A DNA stretch of 64,000 nucleotides from Aricia agestis (lineage: Eukaryota > Arthropoda > Insecta > Lepidoptera > Lycaenidae): the NCBI RefSeq assembly GCF_905147365.1, contig NC_056408.1:6510001-6574000 (forward strand). The letters run 5' to 3'. How positions within the stretch are numbered: position 1 is the stretch's first letter; each line of letters begins with the position of its first letter. The translations under genes were made by a program, and so were the position numbers. Under the pieces are notes generated by a model. The model was given only the letters and a program-made list of their open reading frames with translations, was not told the DNA's origin and searched no databases. This document shows positions 47,532 to 58,624 of this stretch, piece by piece.

Positions 47532-47653
47532 GGCCAAGTGCGAGTCGGACTCGCGTACGAAGGGTTCCGTACCATCATAGAGCAAAAATAGGCCAAAAAT
47601 TGTGTTTTTTGTATGAGAGCCCCGCTTAAACTTTTAGTGTATTTTAATATTAT
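47532..47653 (+). mobile_element. Repeat family A, left half of a split copy
   Basis: CGGCCAAGTGCGAGTCGGAC, AAGGGTTCCGTACCAT and GTATGAGAGCCCCGCTTAA, then broken by the insertion at 47654. The right half resumes at 52918. The intact reverse copy at 53986-54433 shows the two halves are contiguous in an uninterrupted element. Confidence 0.85.
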
Positions 47654-48003
47654 AAATGATCAAACGAACTTACCAAGTGAAGTTCGATCATTATTATATG
47701 AGTCGCTTCATTCGAAGATATATAATTAACCAGTAGTACCTTTGTATATCTGCTTGGCATACGCGTTTTTTTTAAAGATTTATGTAGGTAAGTTGAAAAA
47801 TTACACGCTCGCCCGATCACATGGCGTTCCAGCGTGCCTCATTATGTTTAGAGAGAAGTAATGCAAAAATCTTTCTTTCTTTCTTTGGGTACTGCAGCAA
47901 ACATAGTTTCGTGCAGACTGGGTGGGAGGGAGATTATATCTTCGAATGAAGCGACTCATATAATAATGATCGAACTTCACTTGGTAAGTTCGTTTGATCA
48001 TTT
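47654..48003. mobile_element. MITE with perfect 69-bp inverted ends, 350 bp
   Basis: Arms 47654-47722 and 47935-48003 are exact inverses, beginning AAATGATCAAACGAACTTAC. Each arm can itself fold (AATGATC...GATCATT; GAACTT...AAGTTC). ATTAT flanks it at 47649-47653 and 48004-48008. The interior 47723-47843 matches, in reverse, 52785-52880 of the neighbouring large element, so the two are related. It sits exactly at that element's left end. Confidence 0.85.
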
Positions 48004-49372
48004 ATTATATTTCTTCGCTTCATTCTTCGATATATAATTAACCAGTAGATTTTCAGAGTAACGAAAGAAAGATTTTTTTTTTTTTTTTTTACAAAATACA
48101 ATTTATTATATTATGTACTGGACACTGGTACATTATGAATTGAATAGTAATCATTATATTCGAGAAAGAATTTAACATTATGGCCATAAATAAAAATAAT
48201 AGTCAGTAAAAACAAGACTTAAGAGACCTCTATGGTTTGTGATTCAAATGATAACATACTGGGATGGAAACTTTGTTCGTCGATAAAATTATGGCTAAGG
48301 AAAATAGCGAAAGTATTGGAGTCGTCAGTCGCTAGTCCTGTCTGTCGACTGTCGTCTTACTAATCGTGTCGAGTCGCAGTCTCCGTGTCGACGCTCGTAT
48401 CGACGCCGCGCCGCTCTCGCACAGCACCTGCTTTATCCAGCGGCTAACCGACTGGGAGGTGGCTGTTCTATGCAGAGCGTTAAACGTTAGCAATAATAAC
48501 CCGTACTGTAGCATTATCCTATTTAATATAATCTTGAATAACCATCGCACGGCGTAGTAATTTAAGTATAACTTCTTTTTTTTTTTTTAATAAAAAATAA
48601 TTAGGTTCTTATATAATTTAATAACATCACCGATCCGATCACGCCCGGGAGTTGATGTCATTGTAATATTAATATCGCTATTTAAAACCGTAATTTTTAT
48701 TTTGCCGAGATTTATTAGGCAGAAAGTTTTAAGTCAATGACCAGTATTCAGTAGGTACAGAGTGCAAGAAAAAGCAAATAATTTATAAGTGGATCCCGGG
48801 TACTATACTACTCAGGTATGGCCTAGGATTTTTATTACCGGAAAGCTTCTTTTGAAAAACGCTTCACACATTCATCTGTGACCAACCAATAATGTCAACA
48901 TTGTTCATAAACAATGACAGTGCACAGTGATGGCTGTAGAAGATATTGTATTACAGCCATTGTCAAATTCTTTGGCTAAGGTTCCGATGGAGCGGACGAA
49001 GATCGCTTCAAGAGTCCACTGCTTTAACTGGGTCCGGCTCTGTGGTCGTCGATAATGTGATTATTGCATATTAATATTATGATTGAAAGTTGAGAATATT
49101 GTGTTCTCAGTCCACCTGCAGGCTGAATATTTTAACAATTAGATGTTATTCAAGAATAAGTGTGATTCTGTTATCGTATTTATCATTGCATATTTTATTT
49201 AGTATTAAAAATTTTAATCGCTGAAAAACCAGTTGCATTCCGCGGTGGGAGTCAGGAATCAGGATATGAAGGTGTCAAAATACCTATCAGTTGAGCTAGC
49301 TCACGAATAGTACACTGATTTAACTGTTCTATATTATTCCGTTTTAATAGTCATATATTATTTTATAATATA

Positions 49373-49682
49373 TCTAATATATAAAATTCTCCTGTCATGG
49401 TGTGCGTGGTTGAACCCTTCTGAAACGGCTCGACCGATTTTCGTGAATCTTAGCGAGCATATCGGCTAGGGTTGAGAATCGGACAACATCCACTATTTAT
49501 ATTATTGGTAAGTAATAGTAAATTGTTACAACTCGAGACTGACGGCGACCATTGTTTGTGTGACGAGATAGCAATCATGGACTTTGCCATGGTGGCATAG
49601 GTACTTATTTAGTCACTTCAATAAAATAATAATATGGGCGAAATACTTAATATGGCAAAACAACATTTGCCGGGACAGCTAG
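49373..49682 (+). mobile_element. Helitron-like element C, nested
   Basis: Starts TCTAATATATAAAATTCTCC after A, has CTGAAACGGCTCGACCGATT and ACTCGAGACTGACGGCGACC, and ends CATTTGCCGGGACAGCTAG before T. It is the plus-strand partner of 27354-27622 and is inserted within the 4.9-kb element. Confidence 0.85.
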
Positions 49683-50296
49683 TTATATTATAATAATATA
49701 TATTATAGACGTTAAGGCTTAAATATTTACCTATTTGTTGTGGATTTAATACACCCATTGCACTATTAACAATCAAACGTAAACAAAAAAAGGGGCGCCT
49801 AACGCTGAAGAATTATCGCCTAGAACACTTGTTAAAGCGTGGTAAGTCTAGTAGTGATAAAGCATACGCTTGGTTTGGTTTTCCTTTTTTATATTTTTTG
49901 TCAAAAATAAAATATTAGCACATCTGATAATCTGTACGTCAAGACTTAAGGCTCTTAATCCGTAAATTCGAAAAATCTTTCGATGGATTAGTGAGTTAAT
50001 AGGAACCAAGAAGTAGGCTTTTAAATCTATTTTTGCTAGATATCCACTTTTGGGTATTGGCTTTAAAGCCGTACGGTAATTTTCCAAATTAATATGTAAT
50101 TTCAAAATAAACTTACGAAGTGGTTTCAAATTTAAAATAATTCAGAAATAGTTTCAAATATAATACAATATTTTCCGCCGCTTTGTTTGGGGGAAAGAAA
50201 AGCTTTGAAATAAGGTAACCTTCGGTGGGGGTACACGAAGATATAGTTTTCATATTCTAATAATTTATTGATGCCATGATGTATAATATATTAAGC

Positions 50297-50570
50297 TAGT
50301 GGTCCCCAATCTGTTTTTGTTTTTGGAACGAAGTTCCCTAATAATTTTTTTTTTCTCATGCGGGCCGCAAACATAAAAGGTTTTGGTGTCGCGGGCCGCA
50401 ACAAATATTTTTAAGTTTAAAAATAACGTTTTTCAAAATTAACGATTTACAAGTGAAAGACTTTCACGTTGACTTTGATTTTGCCGGTGGGCGTGAATTT
50501 CAAAATGGTTTAACATCACGCGGGCTACAAATAAAATCCCGGCGCCCGGGCTGCGGGTTGGGGATAGTTG
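50297..50570. mobile_element. hAT-type MITE (family 2), 274 bp, nested
   Basis: Starts TAGTGGTCCCCAATCTG and ends GGGTTGGGGATAGTTG. The perfect 8-bp duplication TATTAAGC lies at 50289-50296 and 50571-50578. GCGGGCCGCAAACAT and similar words in the interior are typical of hAT non-autonomous repeats of this end type. Confidence 0.9.
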
Positions 50571-50739
50571 TATTAAGCCCACAATAATCATAATAGTAAC
50601 ATCTGTAAAACATATATATAAAAATATCTGTCAGCACTACTGCTGCGGTGTTGAGCGTTTAGTCGACTCAACGCTCTTCGAACTCGAAGGTTCTGTAGCG
50701 GTACAGTACTAGCGGCGCCAGCCGACGGTTACCAGCTCT

Positions 50740-50755
50740 CCCCCCCCCCCCCCCC
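50740..50755. repeat. Poly-C tract, 16 bases
   Basis: An uninterrupted C-run in the GC-richer part of the large element. Confidence 0.9.
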
Positions 50756-50894
50756 TTCGGGTAGCGGGAAGGGTTTGCCAGAGCCCAAAAGATACCCGAT
50801 TGATGGGATGTTCTAGTATGTCTCTGAGAACAAATACTGGAATTATCCAGCGAAACCATAATAATCTCGGTCTGATATTGAGACAAGACTTATC

Positions 50895-51050
50895 GAGTCT
50901 GAGTGTTATAGGTTTCCGTTACGAAGTAATACGAAGTTGTCTTGTCTGATAATATATTATCATATAAGTCTGATAATAATTAAATAATTAATATCCAGAT
51001 AAGTCAGATACTGTTGATAAGTCTGATAATATCGAGACTTTGTCAGGTGA
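50895..51050. repeat. Local repeats of (A/T)AAGTCTGATAAT
   Basis: At least three AAGTCTGATAAT words and related GTCTGATAATAT words within 150 bp, plus AGTCAGATA variants. Confidence 0.6.
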
Positions 51051-51589
51051 AATCTATTTAATGATAATATTAATAATCGATCGAAATTGAATCCATCTGC
51101 AACACTTATTATCAGGAATATTTTATAAGCAGTAGCTTATCTTAATTGTTTTTGGGGTCATTTAAAAACCATAATCTGTCGAATCCAACGAGGGTTCACC
51201 TAATGTCAGTAGGAGCCCTGGATCTATCCGGATCTGGTCCGGTTCTATCGGTGTCGGTACTCCGAATCCACTGGTTTAGGAGTGGGAAAGCTTCGGGTTC
51301 ATTCATAACCTGATCGACCCGTATATCGGTCACTTTTAGTTTTATTTCCCCGATTGATTGCTTAGTGACCTCAAAAAAATAAATATTGGGGTAGCTTAAT
51401 TGCTTGTTATAATCGACTTATTTGTCGATAAAATATGTTACAAAAAATATTGAGGGTAGTAACTATCACGTTACGTAGATATTAAGTAAGTTTCGTTATA
51501 CACTCGCGGTGTATCCCGAGTTCCAACATTGGTGCAAAACTTATTTAATAATAATAATTATATACCGGCAGACATAATAAATTATAATC

Positions 51590-52560
51590 GTAGTTCTATA
51601 TTTAGAACAAAAGGATCGCGCGGGACGCGCATTGTTTGTTAATTTATGAGACTCGCAGTCAATCTAGTTATTAGCTCAAAATAGCTGTTCTCTATAAAAC
51701 GGCAAAGATATGTAGTTCTATTTATAAAACTAAGAGCGCGAGAAAACGCGCGGTAGTTGCTAATTTTTATTTTTAAACATTGTCGGAGACTCGTAGTCAA
51801 TCCATACATTATGTTGATTTAAAAATATCAATATATTTTAAATTTAAATAGTAATTAACTCTCAGTTAACCCTCGTAAACCAGCCAACATATTATACTTC
51901 TATTTTTAGATAAAACATCGTCAGAGACCCGCAGTCAATTCCGATGCATAAGGATTGTGCTTAGAGACTCGCGGTCAATCCACACATTATGGCGGTTTAT
52001 AAAACAACTCGCTGTTAATCCCCAAACCGGCCAACGCATAGTTCTATTTATAGAACAGATAAAACATCGTCAGAGACTCGCAGTCAATTCCAATGCATAT
52101 AAATTGTGTTTAGAGACCCGCAGTCAATCCACACATTATGGCAGTTTATAAAATAACTAAATATAATTAAACACTTGCAGTAATTTACTTGCAGTTATTT
52201 ACCCCAATCGGGCAAACATATAGTTCTGTTTATAGAATAGGTAAAACATCGTCAGAGATCCGCAATCAATTCCGATGCATATAGAATATAGATTGTGTAA
52301 AAGAACTCGCGGTCCAAACACACTGTACTTATTGAGTCACAGTTGCAGTACATACCGGTTAATAAAATGATTGCAGAAATCACCTGCAGCTATTTCCCCC
52401 CATCCAGAAAACATATAGTTCTATAATTCTATTTATAGAACAGATAAAGCATACATAATATTATAGATTGTGATAAAGACTCGCAGTCCAAACACATTGT
52501 ACGTTTAATTGACTCGCGGTCGTAGTACAAGCCGGCTAGTATTGAATATAATTGGCTCGT
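51590..52560. repeat. Degenerate long-unit tandem array in the large element
   Basis: About six units start with a TAGTTCTATTTATAGAAC-type palindrome at 51591, 51713, 51896, 52038, 52220 and 52415 (spacing about 120-195 bp). Each continues with GATAAAACATCGTCAGAGAC, CTCGCAGTCAATTCC and CTCGCGGTCAATCCACAC variants. Early units carry GCGCG-rich inserts. Units differ in length and contain no gene. Confidence 0.75.
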
Positions 52561-52917
52561 CTAGGCCTCGGTAGTGCCTGCCGTTTATTTAAGTATTTAA
52601 TAGTACTTACATGTATTTTCTTGTTACATGATAAAATAACACTGACTTTAGTTACTTACAACACTGACTCAATCATCTTAATAATAATAACCAATTTTCT
52701 TCTGAGCGCTGTCCTTTAGCATGGTTACTTAGTAAACGTGTTCGCGTTGCCTCGCGTTAACAAAGAATGAGGCACGCTGGAACGCCATGTGATCGGGCGA
52801 GCGTGTAATTTTTCAACTTACCTACATAAATCTTTAAAAAAAACGCGTATGCCAAGCAGATATACAAAGGTACTACTGGTTAATTATATATCGAAGAATG
52901 AAGCGAAGAAATATAAT

Positions 52918-53325
52918 TAAAAATTATTGAAGTAGACATATGTGCCTGCCAGTTGCCATTATTGATATCGAGCAAAGAAGGCAAAAAAAATCACGTTTGT
53001 TGTACGGGAGCCCCCCTCAAATATTAATTTTATTTTTAGTATTTATTGTTATAGTCTCAACAGGTATACACAATCTGTGAAAATTTCAGAATTCTAGCAA
53101 TAATATTCTAGCAATAATAAGTTTTTGAGATACACCCTGGAGACAGGCAGACAGACAGACAGACAGACAGACAGACGGACAGACGGACAGACGGACAGAC
53201 GGACGGACGGACGGACGGACGGACGGACGGACGGACGGACGTACGGACGGACGTACAGACGGTCAGATAACAAAGCCTTAGTAATAGGGTCCCGTTTTTA
53301 CCCTTTGGGTATGGAACCCTAAAAA
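52918..53325 (+). mobile_element. Repeat family A, right half of a split copy
   Basis: Resumes family A with TTGATATCGAGCAAAGAAGG, ACACAATCTGTGAAAATTTC, the microsatellite at 53141-53262, then AATAGGGTCCCGTTTTTACC and GGAACCCTAAAAA. Confidence 0.85.
53141..53262. repeat. Compound microsatellite (GACA)n(GACG)n
   Basis: About 120 bp of GACA then GACG units inside the family A repeat. The frame at 53125-53322 is only this microsatellite translated. Confidence 0.95.
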
Positions 53326-53377
53326 GTGAATATGTAAGGAACTATAAAAAACATAATATTATTATCATATCACAGAA

Positions 53378-53533
53378 CTATGTCTTATGTCCTTTTTTGG
53401 GATATAAAAAATCTCCAAACTATCAAAATCGGGTCAGCCGTTTAATTATAAATAAGTATTAAACCGACAAACAGACAAATAGAGAGGCAAACTTGACAGA
53501 CAGACACACTTTCGGAGTTATTATTTGTATGGA
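53378..53533 (-). mobile_element. Helitron-like element B, 3'-truncated, diverged
   Basis: Minus-strand start TCCATACAAATAATAACTCC with TGTC units and GCTGACCCGATTTTGATAG. Confidence 0.55.
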
Positions 53534-53985
53534 TAGATTTGTCCACAGGGAAGCTGCGTCAATGGAAAGCAATAAGTGATATCCTAAAATATGGCCAATA
53601 TTTTGTCCGGAATCGAATTATGTCGCACGTGGAACTTCACGGGGGAAAATTGGAAAACGAAAAATGCCGCGACGGACCGGGTTATACAAATTCTACGTCC
53701 TAACAAATACAAGAGCTGTAGTAAAACTAACTGAAAATATTTTTGTTAGATGTTGCAATGTTTTGCATGGTCCGTTCCACATGCATCCAACGAGCAAAAC
53801 GAAAAAGAAAACAGTTGGAGTGACGATAGGAATGCTTGAAATATAATATATATTTTTATTTATTAAATGAATGATTTTGATTAAAAGCTAATGTGATAGA
53901 GTTCGTTTAGCAGAATAAATCTTGCTTAAGAAAAGTAAGTACCTATATATAGAATTCCTGCCATAACTTTAAAAAAGTAGTATCA
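53534..53985. other. Spacer
   Basis: A 60-codon frame at 53664 is unrecognised and unsupported. Nothing else is seen. Confidence 0.3.
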
Positions 53986-54433
53986 TTTTTAGGGTTCCAT
54001 ACCCAAAGGGTAAAAACGGGACCCTATTACTAAGACTTCGATGTTTGTCTGCCCGTCTGTCTGTCTCCAGGCTGTATCCGTAGGTAACCGGCGCTATAGC
54101 TAGATTTAAATTTTCACAGATTGTGTATATCTGTTGCCGCTATGACAACAAATACTAAAAACAAAATAAATTAAATATTTACGGGGGCTCCCATACAACA
54201 AACGTATTCATTTGCTAGTTTTTGCTCGATATCAATATTGGTAATAGTCAGTTGAAATGTTTACAAAATACTCAGTTATATTTATACTACTTAATTTAAT
54301 AATTAATAATCTTTAAATAAAATAAATAACTAAGCCCCCCTTAATATACCATACAAAAAACACATTTATTACCTAATTTTGCTCTATAATGGTACGGAAC
54401 CGTTCGTACGCGAGTCCAACTCGCACTTGGCTG
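53986..54433 (-). mobile_element. Repeat family A, intact reverse copy
   Basis: On the minus strand it starts CAGCCAAGTGCGAGTTGGAC and ends AATAGGGTCCCGTTTTTACC, CTTTGGGTATGGAACCC, TAAAAA. It is the reference for the split copy at 47532/53325. Its microsatellite is only a few units long. Confidence 0.85.
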
Positions 54434-54928
54434 ATTATTATTTATTCCAATATCTCTTATATCTGAAATTTCTTGTCATGATTTGTTTCAATACCTTTTC
54501 GAGTTCCACACGGGTCACTTAGGAATAATAAAATATTATTAGACGTATATCAAGGATTCATGTAATTTCCATATAGGATATATTATTACCACCTTCTTCG
54601 GGGTAAAAGTATGCATAGAGGTGATAAGATGAGGATTCCGTATTCACATTCAATTATATCAAATGATAAATATACCTTTAATATTTATAAATCGCCTAAT
54701 ACGATACTTGATAAATTAGTTTAATTTATTAGCTACCTATTTATAAATTAAAGGTACCTTAAATTTCCTAATTTAAGTAGCTTTTAATTTATAAATAGTT
54801 TTCCGAGTTTATTATTAATAATCTAAAATTTAATTCTCCTTGCCTAAAAATTTTAATTTCATCTGGATGAAATCTAAACATGAGTCTATCATAAGTCCTA
54901 CTCGGGGTTTGTTTGCTGAAAAACTTGG
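54434..54928. other. AT-rich spacer
   Basis: A short AAAGTATGCATAGAGGTGAT segment near 54607 may be a repeat F trace. Nothing else. Confidence 0.35.
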
Positions 54929-55157
54929 TCATATCTTTGTCCTTTTTATGACCCTAATGAGGGTTTCCTTATCTATGGGATACGGATCTCTAAAAATATG
55001 AGAAGTAACCCTCTCGCAATTCACGTACCACGCTTCGTATGCTAATTTGATACCGTAAAGTCTTACGTTTTTATACTGATGGGATAATTCCGAGTGTGGT
55101 CGTAAATCCACGTTCTGATCTTTATTGAAATGAGGATTTTTATTCCTTTCTGGTTTG
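54929..55157 (-). CDS. Candidate last exon of an unrecognised gene
   Basis: On the minus strand TGTATTTTATTTACAG, a good splice acceptor, is followed by an open frame of 75 codons ending TGA at 54929-54931. The frame is entered after one base, so an upstream exon would end in phase 2. The peptide contains NVRLYGIKLAYEAWYVNCER and HIFRDPYPIDKETLIRV, with a natural-looking mix of charged, aromatic and aliphatic residues. The exon is richer in GC than the AT-rich DNA around it and does not overlap a repeat. I do not recognise the family and could not find a matching upstream exon between 55.2 and 56.8 kb. It may be a real terminal exon, a decayed gene, or chance. Confidence 0.3.
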
Positions 55158-55394
55158 CTGTAAATAAAATACATTGCTTATGATGGACCATAATTTGTAG
55201 ATGCAAGCTAGCCAATCTTTCGATTGAAAATAAACGTGAAGAATTCTGTACTTAGTTATGACATCCAAGGGATCACCGTATTTTTTCGGGATGACAAGTA
55301 GCCTATATTATTGTGTTTAACCAGAGCATGTGCTCTGTATATTAGGGTGGAAGAAATATACCTACTTGGCCAAATGAGATCAAAGTCATAGTTA
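55158..55394. other. Spacer
   Basis: Nothing supported. Confidence 0.3.
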
Positions 55395-55806
55395 AGGGGG
55401 CGACTAATCCTAAAGTGTCGATTTTATAATTCATTTTTATACTTGAAAATAAGCCCCGAATTGTTTCATTTTCTAAAATTAGATACTAAATTATATTTCC
55501 GAGAATTCGATCTGAGCAAAAACACGATATCATAAAATTTTCTCGATAGAAAAAAATCACAAAGATGCATCTAATTTTCACGAATTTTTCATTTATTGCT
55601 ATAACCGTGCATTGAACTAAGTTAATATTTTGATACATTGTATAAAATTCTATCATTGAGAGATCGACCTAGCGGATTTTTAAAATGTTGTATATTTATC
55701 GAGTTATTGAGAAAAAACTAATTTGGCTATGAATCCGCGTCGTTCTTTTTCACCTGGCATATGAAAGACGGGCGTGAATGTTTGATTTTTGGGGTCAGTC
55801 GCCCTC
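55395..55806. mobile_element. Possible MITE, about 410 bp
   Basis: AGGGGGCGACTAATCC at the left and GGGGTCAGTCGCCCTC at the right are inverse matches. GTTA and GTAA-like flanks do not give a clear duplication. Confidence 0.45.
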
Positions 55807-56782
55807 TGTAACAAACAATCACCTTAGCAATATTAGAGTGATTATAATAGTAGCACAAAAAGCATCAATAATATAGAGACCTAATTCATAGAACCATCAT
55901 AATATTCTCACTATACCTATTCTCAATAAAAAAACACCACAATTCATATTCTGTTCCTCATTCCATAAAGAAAACTCCGAATATTATTCAATAATCGAGG
56001 CTTACCATTTTGATTAGAAATCAGAACGTAAATTAAGCTCTGCCGGGTACAATAAATACTTGAGGCCCGGGGGGAGGATTCCTTTTGTGTCTGATCGGAT
56101 TTACCCCTTGGGTAAAATCTCCGTTTTTAATACGGCTTATATCGGCAAATCTGAAGCTCTCGAGGATTTGAATGGACTTTTAATTGTTTTCAACTTTAGT
56201 TGGAGCTTTTATGAGCTCGGATAAAGTTTGAGTTGCATTCGAAAATGTTCATTTACACTGGAAAATACATATTTTCTTTTTGTGAGTGAGTTCGTGATAA
56301 TTAAGGTGTTCTTTATGTAAATGCAGTTGCAGTAACAATTATGTTATATGTGAATTTTCTTGAGGACCATGTTGTTTTTAAAAGAGCTTTCATAATAATA
56401 GTAAAGATTATTTTAACGCGAAAGCAATAAAATTTTGCTACTCTTACTTTTTTCAGTAACATTTTCATCACTATATTTTATGCGTCCATTTTGGAATCGC
56501 AAGGCATACTTCCTAAATATTATGTACTTGATTACAAGTAATGTTGTCATATACAGAAAAATATTCATATTATATACCCCGGGAGTGAATTTATAGCGCG
56601 TCGTTAATCCTGACGTGAGTGAGTAATCTCAACTGAGAGCGGTCTCGGAGGAAAATCAAGCTGAGTCACATATTTTCTACATTTTTCATCATTTTTCACT
56701 TCTAGAGTTCACTCTCTAAGTAAAACGTGATATTATTATATAAACCTCTCGGGTCGAGAAAATTTGCAACAAAATTGTTGTT
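55807..56782. other. AT-rich spacer
   Basis: Minus-strand donor-like sites (near 55997 and 56450) were tested against the 55157 exon; neither gives a phase-compatible start exon. Nothing else. Confidence 0.35.
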
Positions 56783-56784
56783 TA

Positions 56785-56922
56785 AGGGTCTATTCAGACA
56801 GCAACGCGACGCGTAGATGCAATTTGACAGATTTCAATTGCGTGAGACGCCTCGCAAATCTGTCAAATCCATACAAATTTAGAAATGCATTCTACGCGTC
56901 GCTTTGCGGTCCCATTGACCCT
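56785..56922. mobile_element. MITE, TA-flanked, 138 bp
   Basis: Ends AGGGTCTATTCAGACAGCAA and GGTCCCATTGACCCT with shared inner CGACGCGTAGA / TCTACGCGTCG and CAATTTGACAGATTT words. TA lies at 56783-56784 and 56923-56924. Confidence 0.75.
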
Positions 56923-57059
56923 TACAATACTTTTATTGTACAATTAAATATCCAATAATTCAATTAAATAATATTTAAGTTTTCAAAATATCAGAATATA
57001 CTTTACCTTTCCTTTACCTTTAGCAGGTAACCTGTGTAAGTCTGTGTTGTAGAAAAAAG

Positions 57060-57345
57060 CACATCCAACATCTACAAGACGAATGTCTTCGTCCGAAAAG
57101 GAATGGTTAAAGGGTGATAAATGTCCAGGTTCAAGCAGGTTCTTATTATCGGGAACAGCCGTTTTGTTAACGAGTTCTCACGTATACGGGCCATCTCGAC
57201 CGAGTTACGACCGACTCGCGCGAACGTTCCGATGGACCGATGGGCGAACGACGATGGTCGAACGGTCGAACGATCTTTGTCCCAGCTGCCCCATCGCAGC
57301 GATATTGCCAATGTGATGCGAATCTTAAGACATTCATTACGGTAG
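57060..57345. other. CpG-rich island with overlapping open frames
   Basis: The DNA is notably GC- and CpG-rich from about 57100 to 57310 (CGACCGACTCGCGCGAACGT). Open frames of 74-79 codons exist in two plus frames and one minus frame at once, which GC-rich DNA gives by chance. No transposon ends are seen. It could be a promoter or first exon; I cannot choose a coding frame. Confidence 0.25.
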
Positions 57346-58115
57346 GAAAATAAGTCCTCTATTCTTGTTGCTTATTTGGATACGTATTATAAGGTTAAGA
57401 AAAATATTTTATACATCGCAGTCAACTGGTTGAATCTAGTATTTGATTGAATGACTACCGATTTCATTAAATAAATGACTAAAGGCCATCTAGCTTAGTA
57501 AACGTTAACGTCTAAACTAAATAAATTACTAAGTAAACAAAGTAAGTAAATTAAATGGTTTCATTCAATAAATTCGCATTTTTTCAAATAGCAGATTCAA
57601 CCAGATGACTGCGACACATACACAACAAAAATACTAAATCTATTAATTGTTGAAATGTGACAATATTTTTTTCATTGTAATTCTTTTTTATCGTTTCCAA
57701 TTTGTGGAAAACAAGAATACGAACATGAAAGCAGCCGCGCAAAAAATAATAAAATATGCTCATACGTTTCCCGAATTTTTGGACCGCATCAACTTTTTTT
57801 AATTAAAGTCAGAAAGCCCCAAGCAATGAGTTGCAAATCCGGCTTAACTCCCGAGCATTTCGGATAAAAAGTTCTTGCGAAAACAGCTCGTCATTTTATA
57901 TTACACCGAAACGTCGGATTTCGCCATTATAAAGGTGCATGAATTTCAAAAGGCTTGTAATATTGATAGTAAATATTGATACGTAGGGACTCATGCGTGT
58001 TATTATGTGAGCATTATATCAAAGTTTAAGAATATGGCGAAACACAGCTGGATACTACGTGCGTAAGGACTTTCTTATGTGCATATTCAGTAATATGTGG
58101 TGTCATCCCGTATCA
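57346..58115. other. AT-rich spacer
   Basis: AACTGGTTGAATCTAGTATT (57424) and AGATTCAACCAGATGACTGC (57591) are partly mirrored and may be ends of a decayed MITE. Nothing else. Confidence 0.35.
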
Positions 58116-58133
58116 TCTATACTAATATACTAA

Positions 58134-58487
58134 TCTATACTAATATTATAAAGCGGAAGAGTTTGTTTGTTTGAACGCGCTAATTTCAGGAACTATCCGA
58201 TATCCGATTTGAATAATTATTTCAGTGTTAGATAACCCATTTATCGAGAAAGGCTATATTTTATCACGCTAAGACTAATAGGAGCGAAGAAATAGAGCGA
58301 AGAAATGTGGAAAAAACGATGAAAATTATTTGAAATTGCTTATTATCTTAAGAACTACTAGAGCAATTTTTTTTGGCGCACATGAAGAATAGACCACGTG
58401 AAGGGACATAGGCTATTTTTGCGGATTTTATGAACGGTTTCCGTGAAATGCCTAAATTACGCAGGCGAAGCCGCGCGGAACATCTAG
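58134..58487 (+). mobile_element. Helitron-like element H, well preserved
   Basis: Starts TCTATACTAATATTATAAAG after A, has TTTGTTTGAACGCGCTAATT and AAGAACTACTAGAGCAATTT, and ends with GCAGGCGAAGCCGC, GCGGAACATCTAG, before T. An extra TCTATACTAATATACTAA at 58116 is a duplicated or second 5' end. Confidence 0.85.
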
Positions 58488-58624
58488 TTAATTATACTTG
58501 CATTCAATTCTGTTTATGTAACATGCATGCTAGGAACCTCGTTTAAAGGAAACTCTTTGTTCTCAAGTTAATATTTTGTGTTTTGTTCTGAAAAGCATTT
58601 TTGTGTGTGAAAAGGATTTTACGG

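Larger units (their letters stand above)
48004..52917. mobile_element. Large non-coding transposon, 4.9 kb, 45-bp perfect inverted ends
   Basis: 48004-48048 and 52873-52917 are exact inverses (ATTATATTTCTTCGCTTCAT at the start, AACCAGTAG at the inner end). Outside, the halves of a family A repeat resume, which fixes the borders independently. TTAA words lie at or next to both borders but the duplication is not certain. The longest internal frame is about 93 codons and resembles no transposase, so the element is non-autonomous or dead. It holds later insertions (49373-49682, 50297-50570), a poly-T tract (48073-48090), a poly-C tract (50740-50755) and a long tandem array (51590-52560). The superfamily is unknown to me. 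Confidence 0.8.

Noticed and set aside
48004..52917. Endogenous virus or Polinton-type element
   Set aside because: Size and inverted ends would allow it, but no polymerase, integrase, capsid or ATPase frame is present.
53125..53322. 65-codon gene
   Set aside because: It is the translated GACA/GACG microsatellite.
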